From: Ephydatia muelleri
Lineage: Eukaryota; Porifera; Demospongiae; Spongillida; Spongillidae
DNA length: 64,000 nt
Direction of reading: 5' to 3'
Assembly: GCA_013339895.1 (NCBI GenBank)
Contig: JABACO010000023.1
Location: 6,052,061-6,116,060 of the forward strand
In this document: piece by piece, positions 22,220 to 35,900 of the stretch
Layout of the letters: each line of letters starts with the position of its first letter
Position numbering within the stretch: the first letter of the stretch is position 1
Program-made: the position numbers and the translations under genes
Notes under the pieces: generated by a model
What the model saw: only the letters and a program-made list of their open reading frames with translations
What the model was told of the DNA's origin: nothing
Databases searched by the model: none

Positions 22220-25200
22220 TCATGTGACACCAGGGTCCAGACTAAACATTGGATCATCATTTAGAATGTCCCCAAATGAGAAGTCGTTGTCAAAACTGAT
22301 CATGTTATCACCACCTATTAGACTCAAGTCTATAAAAAGGAAGAAACGAACTCTCTTCAAACAGCATGCACCGAATAACCATAAATTATACATACCTGCA
22401 GCAATCTGTTCTGCTTGCTGCTTTTCTCTGTTTTCTTGAGCTATTCTTTCATGTTCTGCCTCAGTGAAGAGTCTATCAAGCAGGATACATAATGGTCTGT
22501 CGTGTTCCACCTAAATCGAAGGTTATGCACTCACTCTACAACATACAAAGAATCCTTTGGCATGACAACACAAACCTGTGTATCTTTCAGTACCAGTTGC
22601 TGATACCTACTGATTAGGCCTCTGCTTCTGGACATCAGAATCTGTGCCACACTTTCAACCACTGCATCAGCTTGTGTGAACATTTCATGAACGTCGACTG
22701 TGTAATACTTTATATGCTAACCTTTTTCCATTGTTCCTGGTGCTGGCTCTGGTTCAGAAAGGATATGGTATGGTAGGAGTCTGACCAACACATCTTGAAA
22801 TGACTTGAATGGTGTGTGTATATCAGGAGTTACCACTTGAGACTGCATCTTCTCCAAGTGACTTTGAATCCTACAATAAAGCAGGTGCACTATAGTTTCA
22901 GTACTCGCTAAACAATATATTTATTAATTGGATTAATTGTGATATTAATCCCGGAATTGGTGCACATGCATGATTATAAAGTAGGTTATTAACAATTGAC
23001 AAACATTGCTGCAAGACCTCAATGTATCATATATCATACAATAAACATTATACTGCGGAATCAGTTTTTGAGTGAGCATTGCATATCCATTGTTGCGATT
23101 TCTGATATTGTGTACAATGTCTTTACTATGCACATCAATCAATAAATGGGCAAAAATGGTTATATACCTAAACTGGTGTTATAAAGTGCTAACAGGGAGA
23201 CTTAAGACATGATGTGGCAATTCACATTTTGAGGTATACATCTAATTTATTTTAAACTTTCTCATTGTAAAGTTATGGGGTTACAGTTCTTAATTTGTAT
23301 GACGGCCTAAACGCGACATTAAGGAGCATTTAGATAAAACTACCTGAAAGCAATCTTGGCTTCATCTGATGATTGTAAGATCTGTAAGAACAAAATAAAT
23401 TATTGCATCTAACATGCCATCTGCACATACTTTGTGTATAGTCTGAATCCTTTCGTGCTCTGCTCTTGCATGTTCCACTTTGGCTTGGTACCTAGTCATT
23501 GGTCTGCTGCCATTTGACTGGGCAGCTGGTGATGAATTGCTCTGTGTGGGCATGCCAGAAACAGGCAACTGCAAGAAAACAGAGAAATACATGATGCATA
23601 CTGCATATGAAACAACTCTCAACTCTCAAGGACAAGGGATTAGGAGCCAATCAAAAGCAGTTACGATTACCTTCGTAATGTCTGCTGGTTGCTTTGCACT
23701 AGCAGCCATGGTTCCCTGATATCCACTCAGCTGTAATGAAATGATATCATCATTGTGGGCCTAGAATGTTCCTAAGCCTTTCAGATAAAATATGGCCAAC
23801 CTGTGATGGTCCTTGTCTCTGTGTGCGAAGTGAACTCAAATGAGCCAATAGTGGGCTATTGCCATCACCCAGAGGTCCAACTGTCACTCTGCTCGCTAAG
23901 GATGCTGTGATGCTGTCCAGATCTGCTCGCGATACTGTTGGCAGGCCAAATGTACCCCTTGCTTGCTGCTGCACATTTGTGGACAGATAGCCACTCAATG
24001 ATGGGCTGGATGGATGGCTTGTTAGATTGCTGGGATCTAAAGATGTCTGCATGCTGGCCAAAGCTTTGGCAAAGTGGTCCCTGCTGTCTGCAAATGTCTT
24101 GGTCACTGAAGATTTGTCTAAGGGTGCCATTTTGACTGCTGCAGCACTGAATGAAGGAGCTGTGCTGCTGTGATGTGGGTCAGCTGATCTTTCTGCAACC
24201 ATTGGCAAATTAAGTCTGGCTACGGGAATACCAATACCAGAACTAAATATTTTGTCCTCTTTGCCCATAAGCACAGGAATATCAGTGGATGTGGCTTCCT
24301 GTTGGTGGGGTAAAATACTCATACATGTGCATGTACAGTGCATAAGGAACAACTCACTACAGACTTGAACAATGGCTCGTTCTTCTGTTGCTGTTTCCAG
24401 ACTTTGATGGCCGTAAGAAGGCTTGGTGGAAGGTTATGCTTCACCAGCTCACTCTCAGGGAGGCTGCAAAGTTTGGCAAGAGCTTCTAGATTGAGACCAG
24501 GTGGAAGAGGAGTAACCATTCCTGGCTGGATTGGAGCAGCTGCAATCCTTGGATTAGGTAGACTGGTAATCACTGATGCAGGAGTTCCAGAGGTGCTTAA
24601 ATTTGCTGGCTTTGCTAGTGTAGTGAATGGCTGAAGTGTAGCCATTGCAGTTGTTGGCTTTGCAGAAAATGGCAACTGTCCGGATGAGGCAAGAAGGGGA
24701 AAAGAAATCCCTCCTTTTTGTGAAATTGAGATGGGAGGAGACGGCAACTGCAAAGCATTCACTGGAGGGCCTTGAGAACCCAAGGATGTGGAATTAGTGG
24801 CTGATGAGAGACCACTGCTAGCAGAGGGGAGTTGAGACATGGAACCAACTAGGTCATTTGCCTGCAGAGGGGAAAAATAATCATACTTGTGCAGCAGCCT
24901 GTATAAAAATTCATCACACGTACATGTAAAAGTTAGTATTTGGAATTAACATAGAAAGAAAGTACAAAATGAGCAGCAATATTTTAATATTCACAGTTGG
25001 TAAAAATCAATAATTATTATGAAATATTAAAACTCTTCATAATTAAGTGCCCAAAAATGATCTCCATGTTCTGTCTAACACACTAAGCAATGCTTTAATA
25101 CCACTAATAACAATGACATGAAATGGGTTGTCATTTAATCTAGATCGAATGTATTAATGTATTATATATACCTGTACAGTTAGCAAAATTTAATCACACT

Positions 25201-28200
25201 TCAACCTTAATGCATAAATTGGACTAGAAGATGCTTTCTTGTTATGCACCAAAGATTATTAATTAATTTACGCTTCTTCCATGTTATAAACGCTACGTTT
25301 TACAGTACATAGTTTTGTGTACAAGTATTGATTATTTGTACACATTCCAATGTAAGTTTACACCACAAATGCATTTACTTAAAATGTTGTAACACATGTA
25401 CAAACAAATGATTTCGTAGGAATACAATGTGTAATAAAAGAGGAATTATATATATAAACTTCACATGAATCAATGTATACATTAATGAAATGCATAGGCA
25501 TCCAATGACATGGAGCCAATGACAATTTGAGAGTAGATCCGTTCAACCACTAGCTTATTGCTCCCAGCACCACTCCCAGCTGGAGCCAGAGGGGAGGCTG
25601 CTCCAAAGGCTACATGAAGAGGCAGCAGATGCTCTATGCGGGGATGGCACCTTACGGCATGGGGCGCTTCATTCATGATGTTTAGCAATGCCTTCTTTGA
25701 GGCAGCAAAGTCTTTTCTGGCAACATCCTCTAGTGTCCTTCTCAGCCACTCAGTAAACTCTGTGGCCCAGGGCAGAGCTGGACCAGAGGACTGGCCAAAC
25801 TCCCTAAGATTGTGAGTAGCCTGGCCTGACCCAATGATCAGCACACCCTCCCTCCTCAGGGGAGATAGTACTTCACCAAGCTTCACGTGAGTGGCTATGT
25901 CCAGATCTGACTTCAGACTAAGTTGTACGACGGGAACATTTGCCTCTGGAAATGCTAGTTTTAGCGGTATGAAGACCCCGTGATCGAATCCACGATCCGT
26001 CTTTCTGCACGTCAGGTTGGAGGCTGCTAATAACTCGCATACGCGATCCGCTACCTTCAGATCTGTACCCACCGAATACACTAAATGTGGACTGTAGGTT
26101 TCCGCCGGAAAGCCGTAGTAATCATAGATAAGAGGCGTAGGCTCGCCGCGCTGATAGGACACCTCGAAGGTACTAGCTTCCCAATGAGCAGAGATGACAA
26201 GGATGGTCTTAACGTCCTTGCCGTAGGTCCTGCCGATACTCCGAAGGAATTCTGCGCCCCGAGAATGCTTGTCGAGTTCTCCAAACACAGGTAGATCCTC
26301 ACCGTCCATAAAGAAACACGGACCACCGCCATGCGACAAAAACAGCACTGGAAGTTTGTTCGCCATAATTCTATGTAGCTGAAGTTGACCCAAACTTTTA
26401 TAGTCCTACTCGGGCACTCCCCATTATAATTACTACACGTCAGCCATTTTAGGTGCATCACGTATACACGGTCAGCAAAATCTAAGTTTAGTTAACTACA
26501 TATAACTACATTAGTCGTATTGTCATTAATTACACTTACTTGGAAGTTGACATTGTACCTCTTCAGTAGATCTTTGAGCTCACTAAGGTTCCTAGGTTTC
26601 TGGTCTGCAGGCAACCCTTGCATGAAAGCCTGAATCTGCTTTACACGATACATGTACATTGTCTTAAGCACATCTTGGGACTGTGAAGAGCTACTGACTG
26701 TTGTTGAACTGGATGAGGAGCTCAGAGAAGAGATGAGACTTGGCACTAATTGGGTTATCAGATCAGGCCTCCCTGCAAAGATAAAATTCAAATGATGAGA
26801 AATATTACATCTTTGAGGACCAACCTTGGCCAAATTGCACTGTAGAAAAGTCTGTTCCCTTCCCACTTATGGTAGATGGAAGAGAGATTGATGGAGTGGT
26901 TTTGACAGAGGTTGCTAATACATTAACTGGTAGTGTAGGTATTGGTGCCATTGTCTGAGAGGATGGCTTACCGATGGGGGATGGCTTGTGACCAACATGA
27001 GATAGATTCGAAGTCAACATCGGTTTTGGAGCAAGAGGTTGAAAATTAGATGAACACATGGATGGTGGGAAGGAAGTACTAGAAGAGCTCATGCTTGGAT
27101 TTGTACCAAGGAATACTCCAGATCTGGGCTGTCCAATCAACTGGGTAGATGTAGAGGCCACATGGGACTTCACTGGTGCCAGCAAAGGGACATTCGCTGG
27201 TTGAGAGGTACTCGTGATGGCTTTATTGTTTTGAGTGCTTAGAAATGTACTAAGTTGCTGTTTCACTTTTGTCATCCCCTGTGTGTCCCCCAGCTGCTGA
27301 TATTGACGATACAATTGAACCAGTTGAAGGACAAGATTCCCACAATTAACCTGGCTTAACGATTTAAGTGACATTCCAGCAGCGATTGGAACACTTGCAC
27401 CAGCTGTTGTAATTGCATTAGTAGCGGGTGGTGAAACATTTGCTGTGGTTGCAAAGCTTGACAACGAAGTGCTTGAGTTGGATGTACAGCCTCCCCTCCC
27501 ACTCTGCAAGGTCACTGCATTCGTACCATTAGCTTGTCCTGTACATACGCCTGATGACTTAAGCATGGAAGGGATAGCGGTTGGAGTTCTGTCAGGTACA
27601 GAGGTACGAGCACCAGATGAATGTTGTGCAACTGTTTGCACAGGGAACGTGCGATGGCTATCAGACTGCTCAATGGGCACTCTCATTTGATGCACAGATG
27701 ATGCAGGCAATTCAGTATGTCCACTATGTGGCTGAGCGCTTGAATTCAGTTCCATTTTAGGCTGCTTAGCAGAAATCATGCCATTAGTAGTATTCATGAA
27801 TAACGCTGTATCTTCTTGGCTGAATGATCTTTTCCGACCTTGTCCACCTGTGTGAGCGGTAAGTGCATGTTCATGCCATAACACACAATATATATAAAAA
27901 AAAAGATATATAGACACAATCCGTGACTGCCCTATAGCCCACAAACTATGTCCACCACAATGACAGTCCATACGTACCATGTTGTGCTTCCACCTCTCTG
28001 GCAATTTCAGAGAAGTTGATTTCTTCAGTCTGGTTAATACCAGTAACATTAAGAAGCTCCTCAAGACTTGTAATAGTGGAGGTGCGATCCTGGAATACAA
28101 GAGAACTACACCATGTGTGCACAGGTGGGGGGACCATGTCAAATAAGCACTGGAACTTTGAGTACAATGCACACTGCTCCACAAAAACAACTCATCCAGC

Positions 28201-28993
28201 AATGGTTAACAGCCATAGTATATGCTATAAAATGTGTCATTAAATAAAACAGTCTCCACAACCACATACAAAGCCAAAATAAGTAAAAAGTATCATACTG
28301 GAGCTGATCTTATTACCTTAAATGCAACAATAGACAGTATGACAACCTAAAACACGCTAAGGTAAACTGCCAAATTAGAACGGGTTGGCTTTATTGGAAC
28401 GGGGGTGGTCCAAAGTACTAGAGGTAGGGGTTTGAACCTCATTCTTCTTTGTGTACTGATACATAGAATTGGTGTCAAACCCCTACCTCTAGTCTTCTAC
28501 CACTTTGGACCCCCCCCCCCCCCCTGTTCCAATAAAGCCAACCCGTTCTAATTTGGCAGTTTACCTTATTGTGACTTTGAAGGCAGGCAACATGTATTTT
28601 TAAATGAAGCAACACAATGACCAACTGCGGTAGCGCATTGAAATCAATATGTAAGTGCCTAAATCCTAGTACATGCTCCTTGCTATACAACACAAACTAA
28701 TAACTCACGCTGTGTCTGTGTAAAAATAATTTTCTGGATCATTTTAATCTTTGTCCCAGGAATCATTTACTATCCCCAATGTATGTTTTTGCCCAAGTAG
28801 ATAAGGAATTAATCACATATCCACAATATAAACATAGCCTATTAGATGCATATGCTTACGTGTCTGGTTCATTCGAAATAGCAGAAAGAAAGAGAGAATT
28901 TGTGTCCGGAGTTTGAAGGCTGTCAGCAATGAGAGAGGGGAATTCACCCAATTGTAGGGACAGTGTGTTCTTGGTGTTACTTCCTGTAGCCAT
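22220..28993 (-). CDS. BICRA: BICRA/GLTSCR1-like SWI/SNF (ncBAF) subunit
   Basis: This is a nuclear subunit expected to bind BRD9-containing ncBAF complexes. The start codon at 28991-28993 gives MATGSNTKNTLSLQLGEF, then EPDT at a GT donor. Following exons encode LEELLNVTGINQTEEINF and a long Ser/Thr/Gln/Pro-rich region that includes GRKRSFSQEDTALF and LVLQLVQLYRQYQQLGD. Next is RVKQIQAFMQGLPADQKPRN, ending at VNFQ with donor GTAAGT near 26539. The next exon begins ANDLVGSMSQLPS, in the same phase, at about 24861. The C-terminal GLTSCR1 domain is recognisable: RYQAKVEHARAEHERIQ, IQSHLEKMQSQVVTP, HTPFKSFQDVLVRLLPYHIL, and LLDRLFTEAEHERIAQE. The end is FSFGDILNDDPMFSLDPGVT at stop 22220-22222. 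A separate gene lies in the 24.86-26.54 kb intron. The middle exon boundaries are approximate, and a split into two genes is possible but less likely given the matching splice phase. Confidence 0.82.
25482..26393 (-). CDS. DODA-type extradiol aromatic ring-opening dioxygenase (LigB superfamily), intronless
   Basis: This gives 303 residues in one open frame. An internal Met at 26366 (MANKLPVLFLSHGGGP) is the more family-like start. The fold family opens catechol-type rings with Fe(II)/Zn(II); the plant and bacterial relatives are 4,5-DOPA extradiol dioxygenase and YgiD. Visible signatures include LFLSHGGGPCFFMDG near the N-terminus and VISAHWEAS with a metal-binding His. Further along are RGFDHGVFIPLKLAFPEANV, GSGQATHNLREFG, and C-terminal CHPRIEHLLPLHVAFGAA. 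All expected His positions seem present and length matches the family (about 260-300). The gene has no intron and is visibly more GC-rich than its surroundings. It lies on the same strand inside an intron of the BICRA-like gene. An animal gene of this type is either an old inheritance or a transfer from microbes; the sequence alone cannot decide. Physiological substrate is unknown. Confidence 0.9.
   Translation of the reverse strand: MGQLQLHRIMANKLPVLFLSHGGGPCFFMDGEDLPVFGELDKHSRGAEFLRSIGRTYGKDVKTILVISAHWEASTFEVSYQRGEPTPLIYDYYGFPAETYSPHLVYSVGTDLKVADRVCELLAASNLTCRKTDRGFDHGVFIPLKLAFPEANVPVVQLSLKSDLDIATHVKLGEVLSPLRREGVLIIGSGQATHNLREFGQSSGPALPWATEFTEWLRRTLEDVARKDFAASKKALLNIMNEAPHAVRCHPRIEHLLPLHVAFGAASPLAPAGSGAGSNKLVVERIYSQIVIGSMSLDAYAFH
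28358..28568. mobile_element. Foldback MITE-like element with roughly 85-bp arms
   Basis: The left arm TAAGGTAAACTGCCAAATTA and onward is repeated inverted at the right end (TAATTTGGCAGTTTACCTTA). The match runs through GAACGGGTTGGCTTTATTGG and the AGAGGTAGGGGTTTGA block. Only a short AT-rich loop separates the arms. A 15-base C run at 28510-28524 sits in the right arm opposite a shorter G run (GGGGG) in the left. It lies in the first intron region of the BICRA-like gene. Confidence 0.88.
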
Positions 28994-30164
28994 ACATTAC
29001 GACTGGCCTGGGTTCTGTATAGGTGTGATTACATATAAATTACGTTGTATGAATATTCGATCCCAGGATGTGATGTGCAACAATCCTACGCGCAATGTGT
29101 ACGTAGATAACTGAATTGGTAACTAACACTGTTCCGACCCATCACGGCCGATTACAATAACGTCAGTGTGCAATTAATCTCAACTATGCGTGACAGGTTA
29201 ATCAACGATTGAACAGCCGGACTTCACGACGAATTATTCTATTTAGTGCACGATGTAAATGAAGTCATGCTTTTGCATGTATCAGCACGTGATACGAGTC
29301 GCGAAATGATTGGTCGATATGTGATTAACATACCCTTTTATGGTCAGGCTTACATAATCTTGTAAGGTTTCACAATAGGAAGGGCACACAATAATATAAC
29401 AAAAAAAAAAGAAAAACGAACCAGGTGAAGGGTTATTGCGGGAGGACGCATGGAAGTGGAGCAGGTGACTGGTTGGTCAATACTCTTTAGACAGATGGCG
29501 CACAACTCAATCTCACGCACTACGTATTTGCTATACCTGTGTATGTGCCTCATAGCGAGCACTTCTTCAAGACTAGTATGCCACGCTTGCATTTTGAAGT
29601 GGCTAGACTTAATTCGGAAGCGTAACAATGTGCACGACATATATTGTATATTGCGCGTCTTGTGGTCTGGTTTTATCTTCATTACTGCGTAGATGATGGG
29701 GCCTTGGCGCTAAAATGAACGCTGAATGGCCTTCACATTTTTAGATGTAGGCACAAGTGGCGCACTAGTGCTGCGTAAAGAGCACTATCTACAGGAACAC
29801 GGTCAGAAGGTTTCGTGTTACCACATATTGCGTCAAGGCCGAGGTGGTGGCGTCTAAAAATAGCTCTCATGCACACGTACACACAAGAGCCTGAAACACA
29901 CAAAGGGTACTCACTTTTCTGACGGTATTGTAATAATTTTGCTTGGTAGGCCAAGTAGTCATGAAATTCCAGTCGAGTTGTTTCCGGTTTGGGCACGAAT
30001 CAAAGTTTAGGCGATGACCCCGGACATCGCGGCGCGCGCAACCGCATGAATTTTTGTAATGTATATTGTGTTGAGGTGACATTACAATAATTATAGAACT
30101 GAATGAATAAAGTGCATAGCTCAGATTGAAGGCAAATGGTCCATTTTACTCTCAGGTTTTCTCT
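28994..30164. other. Intergenic between BICRA-like start and CDKL-like end
   Basis: The right half (29733-30082) has minus-strand open stretches. They contain a possible donor (AAAGTGAGTAC) and acceptor (TTTTTAG), which could make a 60-residue product. I find no similarity and no frame with both a good start and a convincing protein. The left half shows nothing recognisable apart from promoter space for the BICRA-like gene. Confidence 0.4.
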
Positions 30165-31960
<1,796 letters not shown>

Positions 31961-32029
31961 CTACGTAACGTAACAGAATGAGGAAATACATGTAAATCCA
32001 ATTCACCGAAACACCAAACAACAACAGTG

Positions 32030-32759
32030 TCAACGATAGGACTTCTGGTAACGGGCGCGGGCGCCTGGGCCTCCAAACTTTTTAGGCTCTGCTCGTCTTG
32101 GATCGGCTACCAGCAAGGTTCTGTCAAAGGTCAGCAAAATATCTTTGATTTCCTTTTTGGAGGCCTCATCGACGTCTGATTAAAAACGAAGTTTTAGTTA
32201 GCAATGGCAGCAGTTATATATAATGCATACATTTCTGATAGTAGGCTACAAGTGATTTTGAAATAGCCTGGCGAATAGCTGTATGTGAGAAAAAGGGTAT
32301 GAACGACAATACTTTTAAATTTTCGCACCACAAAATGCACACGACAGCCATACAATCGCGCTTCAGATATAGTTTATTGCCTGTTTTCAACTTACCATAA
32401 ACCTGAGAGACGTGACCACCACCTCTTACACGTACACGGATGTCTACTCCTTTGAACTTCTCTCGGCCAAGAAGCAAGATCGGTTCCTCCAGCTACATTA
32501 CAAAATAAACGCCACATAGAAAGACAATTATATAAAAAAACACCTTACCTTACCTTATATCGGAGCGGTTGTGGCTCCATCAGATGAAGCGGCTTCCCAT
32601 TGACTTTAATGATGCCATTTCCTTGGGCACAATGGGCAACTGCTGTTGCAGTTTTCTAGACACGAAAAAACATCTCGAGTATCTTCATCTATTCATTATA
32701 AAAGACCTCTCACTTGCCTTTCGACCGAAAACTTGAACGCTAGGTCTTGGTGCTGCCAT
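32030..32759 (-). CDS. RPS16: 40S ribosomal protein S16 (uS9)
   Basis: This is a component of the small ribosomal subunit; its C-terminal tail reaches the P-site tRNA. The start at 32757-32759 reads [20 protein letters not shown]. Then come [76 protein letters not shown], and the diagnostic basic end [10 protein letters not shown] before the stop at 32030-32032. The length, about 146 residues, is normal for eukaryotes. Five or so small exons are separated by 50-170 bp introns. It lies 190 bp downstream of the amino-acid transporter gene on the same strand and just upstream (about 120 bp) of the CDKL-like start. Confidence 0.96.
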
Positions 32760-32948
32760 CTTTGCCTCCCGCAAAAATCAGAAAAGACAGACACGTGGTG
32801 AATAATTGCATTTTGATAGCACGTGACCTAAAATTGCAGCTTGCGTTAATTTCTAACCCCGACTCGTTTGTTCCAGCAATACTTGACGAGCATTTTATTC
32901 CAAAAATATACACAACCAGTCCAAAGTGCAACTGTTGGGTATACGTGC

Positions 32949-35900
32949 TCACTGATTATATTTACTACAAAGTGCATCTGTCACTGTTGGGTATACATTC
33001 TTAGCAGCGCAGTACTGATTTATTTCGTGACAGGAGGTGGTACTTCCAGGAGATGTAATTGCGTTATACAGGCCAACGCCAGTGGTCAGTAGTGTTGCTG
33101 CTATGCCAAATACCACTATCATGATATGAAAACTTTTCTTGATGACTCCAATGTGATGCCACTTGATGATGATGTGGAAAAGTGGAGGTAGAACAAATGC
33201 CAGCACAGTGGCAGTCAGGCTGCCAACCAGTGCCAGACAAATCTCAAAACGTGGAATTCCAACAGCAACTCCCCATGAGACCAACACCAACAATGTACGT
33301 AGGATACACCTGCACACCAACACAATAGTCTGCGTCTTCAAAGTCTTTGCCTAAGAGCATAGCAACAACAAAACTCACACATTAAGTTCAAATCTGCAAA
33401 AGAAAAAAAGCACTTACTGTTTGATCATTGAGCCCTTGTACTGCATTAATACGCTACATGCAACAAGAAGTATATGGATAATGACACTTTCAAACCTACT
33501 ACCTATTAATGAACTTTTTAATTTTAATACATTCCTTATAACATGCAATTTTGCAATGTATTGAGACAGCTGTATGGACTCGGTATCATGAACTAACACT
33601 ATCCATAAAAACATGTTCAAATGGTGCTACATCCATTGTCTGAAATAGTGAGTGCAAATTAGCTTGTGGTGAACAAATTGAAAGTAAAGGGTACAATACC
33701 TTGCATGCCTCTAACATGAAATGTTAAAATTACTTGAGGGCCAGTTGTATATTAAAATGCCATTGCATATGAATCCGTGCATGCATTATTTTCCTCAGGA
33801 TGAATTGTTGTGTTTATGATTTCCAGATATCCCATAACATGTGCATCAATGGACTAATTAACATTCTGTGCACAACTAGACTTGCAAAAACTCACTGTTG
33901 CTACACTGAAGCAAACCTCTTCCACAATATCCGATGCTGGCTTAAAAACAATGGGGAATGTAAGAATCAACTCCACTGACAGGAGAATACGAACAACATT
34001 GTTGAAAGTTCCTCCAGAAAGGTTTTCAAAGACATATCCTATATGCAGAAAGTTGATATGTTAAGTTACCACAACACAGCATTCATGAAAGCGAATTTTG
34101 TAATAGCACTAATGTTACACAAAAACATGGTTATTACACGTGGCATCAGTACTGATGTAAGTGTAAGTGTGTGTATATTGCTAGTCAGTCACAAACAAAT
34201 CCAACACAACTAACACTACATTTCAAAAGCTATGCATGAACAGGTGGTGGCTAGGGAGAGGGTGGGTGGGTGGGGGAATGTGTCACTAGATGGTTAAGTA
34301 CATGTACAACATGTAGCTGCTGTTCATTGTTTCAATTTTTACATCTTGTAACCATGTAAAGGTGTGGATACATCTGTCTATACACATATGCTTGAATTAA
34401 CAATGCAAGAGCTTTATCTGTGACAAGCACTAAATACTTTGTGCTATTAACACAATCACAAACACAATCACACTAATCAAAGAAGTTTGCACAAACCTTT
34501 AGTCTGTTGCCCAAAAAGAAAATAGCCGTACAATGCAAATGGTAGATTCAATCCAATCACTACAATGCAAGCCATGTCCAGTACAAAAAACATCTTCCGA
34601 GGCTCTGCCATTTCTGACTCGAGAGGTATGACCTATATGAGAGGCAGCACAGGGTACATTTTTATGCATTGATTGTTTATACCTTACCATGCTGTGAACA
34701 CAGAACAGGAAAGCTGTCACACCAAACCAAAGTGCCACACCTTCCCAGCTGGGTGGCATGTATACCACAGCAGAACACGCCACGGGCAAGTAGGGGTTAC
34801 TGGCTCCATACACATACACCACCTGTATAAATGTAAAAGTGTGTTCTGATTGTCCTAAGCATGCACACACACACACACACACCCACACACCCACACACCC
34901 ACACACACACAATGCACACATATGCACCCTAGACGTGCTACCATTAAAATAATTATTCCATAAACACAATAAAATAAGGCTTCCCAAATACCACACCCAC
35001 TACAACACCACACCCACTCTACACCATCCTGTACCAGCATAGCAACAACCAGGAAGACAGAACCAATGTACGCTGCAAATTGAAGCCATCTGAAGGATGG
35101 TAGGAAGGTGAGCAGGATCAGAATGGGTAGCACGATTGCATAGATTTCCCAGGTGGTGAAGCACACTGAGCCAAAGCATGTGAAGGCCCACTAAGGAAAG
35201 GGTCAACACCATGATAAACCTCATATAATAGTTTACAAACTGACCCTCAGGTTGTTTGAGATGAAGATCATGTAGGCAGCACACACTCCGAGGTTGCAGC
35301 CCACCACAGAGAGGTTCACAGCCCACTTCCCAGCTTCTCCAAGTGCACGTTTTCCCAACTGTGTGAAGTTAAAAGTACGTCTCTCTTGTTGTGACAGCTC
35401 TTTACTGATAAACTGTTTGCACTCTATGAGCAGCTGCATAGTGTAAACACTGCAAATAGTTTGTGGCAAGTTGCATTTGTGCAAATACATGTATATGTGC
35501 AATGAAAGAAATTTTCACCAAGGAAGTAAACCGCAATTCTACACCACCCACAAGAGTAGTGAATACATGTAGAACTATGCATGTACCTAAGCTTTATTTT
35601 ATCAGTAAACAGAATGCAATCTTGCTTTATTGAACCCCAACTCAAAATAACTTAGCACAGAAGTACTATCTGGACAAGAAGTTCTATCAGCCATCTTAAA
35701 ATATCAGTTGATAAAAGTTGCATCATCCTTATTATAAAACACAAGAAGAAATGTCATATTCCCATGGTTCGATTTTGATCCATAATCCCAGGGTGGAAAG
35801 GCTTAAATCAACATTGGCCTTTTCAATGTGGTTTGTTCTATCTTGTGAATACTAATTACACAGGGATCATAGAACAAAATCAAAATTCAATGTTGGGAAC

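Noticed and set aside
24319-24840. Independent gene starting MSQLPSASSGLSS
   Set aside because: A phase-0 acceptor (ANDLVG upstream of this Met) matches the phase-0 donor of the exon at 26540, so it is better read as an internal exon of the BICRA-like gene.
29733-30082. Possible two-exon small gene on the minus strand (MSPQHNIHYKN start, donor near 29908)
   Set aside because: Splice sites are plausible but the product has no recognisable similarity and the more protein-like alternative frame has no ATG; left as intergenic.
34860-34912. CA-rich run read as coding (GCVGVWVCVCVC)
   Set aside because: Microsatellite in an intron of the AAAP transporter.
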